This document shows, in pieces, positions 61,036-64,000 of a stretch of DNA of 64,000 bases (positions are counted from its first letter, which is position 1; each line of letters opens with the position of its first letter). Source of the stretch: JBDTSW01 sp963782605 (GTDB lineage: Bacteria > Actinomycetota > Thermoleophilia > Solirubrobacterales > 70-9); contig CAWAKK010000009.1 in assembly GCA_963782605.1 (NCBI GenBank), positions 1-64,000 of the forward strand, given 5' to 3'. The position numbers were made by a program, and so were the translations under genes. The notes below the pieces were generated by a model. That model was not told the origin of the DNA, did not search any database, and was given only the letters and a program-made list of their open reading frames with translations.

Positions 61036-62490
61036 CTAGGCCCAGCGCTCGCGCCGGAGCTCGCCTGCGGCTGAAGTGACCAGATGGACTCCGTCGAACC
61101 CGGGGTCGGGCAGCCTGAAGTCGGTGCGCCGGTGCGCCCCGCGGGATTCGGCACGCTCGATGGCGGCGCGCGCGATCAGCCGCGCCAGGAGATAGGCATC
61201 GTCGAGCAGGGGCGCGAGCTGCCGAGCGGAGCGAATCGGCCCTGCGTGCCGCCAGACGGCTTCGCGGGTCGTCACCGTTGGAGGCTCAAAGCGCGTGGCG
61301 GGGCGTTCCATCCCCGGAGCGCGATCGGGCTCGTAAAGCGCCGCCTCGGCTGCACGCGCGCCGAAGACGAAGCATTCGGAGAGCGAGTTCGACGCCAACC
61401 GGTTGGCACCGTGAAGTCCGGTGCACGCAGACTCGCCGACGGCATAGAGGCCGTCCACGCTGGTGCGTCCCTGCAGGTCGGTGGCGACGCCGCCGATCAG
61501 ATAGTGAGCAGCCGGGGCCACCGGCACCGGCTCGGCCAGCGGATCCAGGCCGGCTTCTCGGCAGGCTGCGTACACGTTTGGAAAGCGCGCCTCTTCGATA
61601 CCCCGCATGTCGAGCCACACGTGGGGCGAGGAGTCGGCACGCATGCGGTCGAGGATCGCCGCCGTCACCTGGTCTCGCGGCGCCAGCTCGTCGGTGAAGC
61701 GCTCACCACTGGCACTCAAGAGCGCCGCCCCCTCGCCGCGGATCGCCTCGGTGATCAACTTGCCGTCGCCCGGGCGCCCCCCCAGCTCGAGCGCTGTGGG
61801 GTGGAACTGGCACAGCTCCAGGTCGGCCAGCCCTGCTCCTGCAGCGTTCGCCAGCGCCGCGCCGGCCCCGATGGCGCCCCACGGGTTCGTTGTCCGCGCC
61901 CACAGCGCCGCCCCGCCGCCGGTGGCGAGGATCGTGGCGCGGCTCGTGATTTCCCCGTCGGCGGTAATCGCACCGACGCAGCGGGAGCCATCACTCCAAA
62001 GAGCGGTGACGGAGGCGCCTTCGAGCACCTCGAGGGTGGGCGTTGAGGCTGCGATCGCGGCCAGCCTGGCGGTGATGGCGCGACCGGTCTCGCTTCCTCC
62101 CGCGTGCACGATCCGGCGTGCCGAATGCCCGCCCTCCAGGCCAAGCGAGAGCGAGCCGTCGGGCTCTGTGTCGAACTCGACACCGCGACGGCGGAGCTCC
62201 TCGACGGCCGCGGGCGCCTCCGCCGTGAGCGCCTCGACGGCCGAGGGGCGGCACAGGCCCCGGCCGGCGTTCAGCGTGTCGTCCGTATGCCGGGCGGGGG
62301 AGTCGTCGGCTGCGAGGGCCGCCGCGAGACCGCCCTGCGCCCAGTAGGAGGAGCTCTCCGCGAGCGGCTTGCGGGAGACAAGCACCGTGCGGGCACCGGC
62401 CTCGGCGGCCCGGATGGCCGCATAGAGGCCCGCGGCCCCGCCGCCGATGACGGCGACGTCGCACTGGATCGCTCCTCGCGGATCGTTCAA
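61036..62490 (-). CDS. nadB: L-aspartate oxidase
   Basis: NadB starts NAD synthesis by oxidising aspartate to iminoaspartate with FAD. The protein has the FAD site VIGGGAAGLYAAIRAAEAG, SSSYWAQGGLAAAL, LCQFHPTAL, and HGANRLASNSLSECFVFG. I chose TTG at 62490, giving 484 aa; the reading frame extends further upstream but that part is antisense to the deacetylase gene. NadA and NadC are not in view. Confidence 0.92.
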   Translation of the reverse strand: MNDPRGAIQCDVAVIGGGAAGLYAAIRAAEAGARTVLVSRKPLAESSSYWAQGGLAAALAADDSPARHTDDTLNAGRGLCRPSAVEALTAEAPAAVEELRRRGVEFDTEPDGSLSLGLEGGHSARRIVHAGGSETGRAITARLAAIAASTPTLEVLEGASVTALWSDGSRCVGAITADGEITSRATILATGGGAALWARTTNPWGAIGAGAALANAAGAGLADLELCQFHPTALELGGRPGDGKLITEAIRGEGAALLSASGERFTDELAPRDQVTAAILDRMRADSSPHVWLDMRGIEEARFPNVYAACREAGLDPLAEPVPVAPAAHYLIGGVATDLQGRTSVDGLYAVGESACTGLHGANRLASNSLSECFVFGARAAEAALYEPDRAPGMERPATRFEPPTVTTREAVWRHAGPIRSARQLAPLLDDAYLLARLIARAAIERAESRGAHRRTDFRLPDPGFDGVHLVTSAAGELRRERWA

Positions 62491-62511
62491 GCGGGCTACG
62501 GTACCCGCGCC

Positions 62512-63522
62512 ATGGCCCTCTACGTCTCCCACCCGTCGTCGCACGATCACGACACTGGCCACCACCCCGAGAACGCGGGACGACTGCGGGCAATCGAGGC
62601 GGCGATGGAGGCAAGGGATTGGCTCGGCGTCGAGCGTGTCGAAGCGCCGCGTGCGGAGCGGGAGTGGCTCGAGCGCGTGCACTCGGCCGCGCACGTCGAC
62701 ATGATCGAGGCTCTCGGCGCGCGTGGCGGGGGGGCGATCGACGTCGATACGGGGATGAGCGAGGGCTCGCTGGAGGCGGCTTTCCGCGGCGCCGGCGCCG
62801 CGGTCCACGCGACCGAGCGGCTGCTTGGGGGCGAGGTCACCGCCGCCTTCTGCGGCACGCGCCCGCCCGGCCACCATGCCGAGCGCGAGCGCGCGATGGG
62901 CTTCTGCCTCTTCAACAACGCGGCGATCGCCGCGGCCCACGCACGAGCCGCCTGCGGCGCCGAGCGCGTCCTCATCCTCGATTGGGACGTACATCACGGC
63001 AACGGCACCGAGGCGATCTTCGCCGCATCAGCCGAGGTGCTCTACGCGTCGATCCACCAGTCGCCCCTGTATCCCGGAACCGGGCCGGCCGACTTCACCG
63101 GAGTGGGAGAGGGAGAGGGCTACACCGTGAACCTGCCGGTGTCCCCCGGTGCCGGGTCCGACGAGTTCCTGGCGCTCGTGCAGCACGTGGTGGCGCCGGT
63201 GGCGCTCGTCTTCGCACCGGATCTCATCATCCTCTCGTCGGGATACGACGCGCACCGGGCCGACCCCCTGGGCTCGTGCAGGGTCGATGAGGCGGGCTTC
63301 GCCGCGATGACAGCGTCGATGCGCGATCTCGGCCGCGAGCTCGAAGCGCCCGTTCTGGTCGTGCTCGAGGGCGGTTATGACCCGCCCGCTCTTGCCGCCT
63401 CCGTCGTCGCGACGGTCGAGGCGCTCGATGGCGACACCGCAGCACGAACCGCGCCGCGTGAGGCCGCGGGCGAGCATCTGGCGCGGGTCGGCAGCCGCTG
63501 GCCGGTCGTCGCGCCTGGTTGA
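62512..63522 (+). CDS. Class II histone deacetylase-like amidohydrolase
   Basis: The 336-aa protein has the HDAC core: RPPGHHAERERAMGFCLFNN (tandem His), LDWDVHHGNGT (zinc Asp and His) and SSGYDAHRADP (second Asp, His). Bacterial members act on acetylpolyamines or acetylated lysines. It is divergent from nadB across 21 bases. Confidence 0.92.
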   Translation: MALYVSHPSSHDHDTGHHPENAGRLRAIEAAMEARDWLGVERVEAPRAEREWLERVHSAAHVDMIEALGARGGGAIDVDTGMSEGSLEAAFRGAGAAVHATERLLGGEVTAAFCGTRPPGHHAERERAMGFCLFNNAAIAAAHARAACGAERVLILDWDVHHGNGTEAIFAASAEVLYASIHQSPLYPGTGPADFTGVGEGEGYTVNLPVSPGAGSDEFLALVQHVVAPVALVFAPDLIILSSGYDAHRADPLGSCRVDEAGFAAMTASMRDLGRELEAPVLVVLEGGYDPPALAASVVATVEALDGDTAARTAPREAAGEHLARVGSRWPVVAPG

Positions 63523-63537
63523 GTGCGGCGGGTCGCC

Positions 63538-64000
63538 CTAGGGGGCGACGCGGCCCTCGACGGTCTTCAGGAAGTCCTGCGAGAAACCCGGGATCAGATT
63601 GAGGTCGTCGATTCTCGTGAACGGGCGATCCTCACGGAACTTGATCACGCGCTTGGCCTGCGTCATCGTCATGCCGAGGTAGCGAAGCTCCTCGAGGCTC
63701 GCCTCGTTCAACCTCAGAAGTCCGCGCGTCTTCGGGTTCTCTTCGGACTCCGCGATGCGCCGGCCGCCTTCGGGCGGCCGGGCCGCCTCACGCTGTTCGG
63801 ACCGCCCGGCGGAGCCGTTGGTCCTGGCGGTTTCCTTCGTGGTCAGCCCGGTTTGCTCCATGAGCCACCCGATGCGCTCGTCCGTCTGAGTGCGCAGAGC
63901 CTCGAGCTTCTCCCGCATGGCCACGGTCTCGCTCACAAGACGCTCATCGGTCTCCGAACGCCGGCGCCGCTCGGCCTCGGCCTCACCGGCCGCCTTCTTC
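63538..64000 (-). CDS. Helix-hairpin-helix protein, 5' end beyond window
   Basis: The frame is open to the right edge. The visible part starts in a charged coiled coil (EAEAERRRRSETDERL, then MREKLEALRTQTDERIG). It ends with a helix-hairpin-helix domain (LNEASLEELRYLGMTMTQAKRVIKF, then LIPGFSQDFLKTVEG), as in ComEA-like DNA-binding proteins. Possible internal starts exist at 63936, but the open frame favours a longer protein. Confidence 0.75.
   Translation of the reverse strand, partial: KKAAGEAEAERRRRSETDERLVSETVAMREKLEALRTQTDERIGWLMEQTGLTTKETARTNGSAGRSEQREAARPPEGGRRIAESEENPKTRGLLRLNEASLEELRYLGMTMTQAKRVIKFREDRPFTRIDDLNLIPGFSQDFLKTVEGRVAP

Noticed and set aside
60810..61154. Minus-strand frame of 114 codons in the AT-rich gap
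   Set aside because: Low-complexity product overlapping the nadB 3' end, with no ribosome site or family match.
62491..62997. Upstream extension of nadB to 653 aa
   Set aside because: That part is antisense to the deacetylase gene, and a normal NadB N-terminus starts at the TTG.
1..64000. tRNA, rRNA, CRISPR, insertion sequences, prophage
   Set aside because: No cloverleaf-like tract, no rRNA landmark, no spaced repeats, no transposase, integrase or phage genes were seen by reading; a covariance-model scan could still find a missed small RNA.

Overview
The window is about 70% G+C by eye and densely packed. Genes in the same direction often share the last bases of one stop with the next start (ATGA, GTGA, TTGA). 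Gene content points to an Actinomycetota bacterium, possibly a soil Thermoleophilia or Solirubrobacterales lineage: an actinobacterial-type group 1h [NiFe] hydrogenase, a CysO/CysM/Mec cysteine pathway as in Mycobacterium, SufU-type iron-sulfur assembly, and a Nur-like nickel regulator site. The lineage is inferred from gene content only.

1-13.7 kb (minus strand) is one long hydrogenase operon. In transcription order it reads hypC, a second HypC-like gene, hypD, hypE, hhyS, hhyL, a NifU/Rieske-like Fe-S protein (HhyE type), DUF5947, DUF6084, an unrecognised 385-aa protein, the maturation protease, hypA, hypB, a double-SIS protein and hypF (cut by the left edge). 13.7-15.1 kb reads the other way and holds a Fur-family regulator coupled to a nickel permease. 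A TTGCAA-N5-TTGCAA site sits in the shared upstream region. 15.2-16.7 kb holds a thioredoxin-fold protein without redox cysteines and a haem-oxygenase-like protein. 16.7-19.6 kb is a five-gene membrane operon, including proteins of 44 and 53 aa and a membrane-anchored cupredoxin-like protein.

19.6-28.2 kb holds the Suf system on the minus strand (Rrf2 regulator, sufC, sufS, sufU, a Rieske ferredoxin, sufB, sufD). It is interrupted by a squalene/phytoene synthase gene, a haloacetate-dehalogenase-like hydrolase and a small secreted protein. 28.3-31.5 kb has a NarL-type two-component pair, HtpX and a small membrane protein. 31.6-33.1 kb has a rhodanese-E1 fusion with the sulfur carrier CysO; the partner genes cysM (43.6 kb) and mec (47.0 kb) lie further along. 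33.1-35.7 kb is an amino-acid ABC transporter. 35.8-42.9 kb is a histidine utilisation operon that also contains a PhyH dioxygenase and a peptide-deformylase-family gene; its hutF carries a one-base frameshift.

42.9-53.3 kb is mixed housekeeping: TetR, CysM, AlkD, VOC, Mec, a large secreted penicillin-acylase-family hydrolase, DUF1152 and DUF1802. 53.5-64 kb holds an APC permease, an ECF sigma/anti-sigma pair, HyuA/HyuB, a cupin-TPR protein, a small Cys/His protein beside a distinctly AT-rich tract, NadB, a class II deacetylase-like enzyme and a truncated helix-hairpin-helix protein. I saw no rRNA, tRNA, CRISPR array, insertion sequence or prophage.
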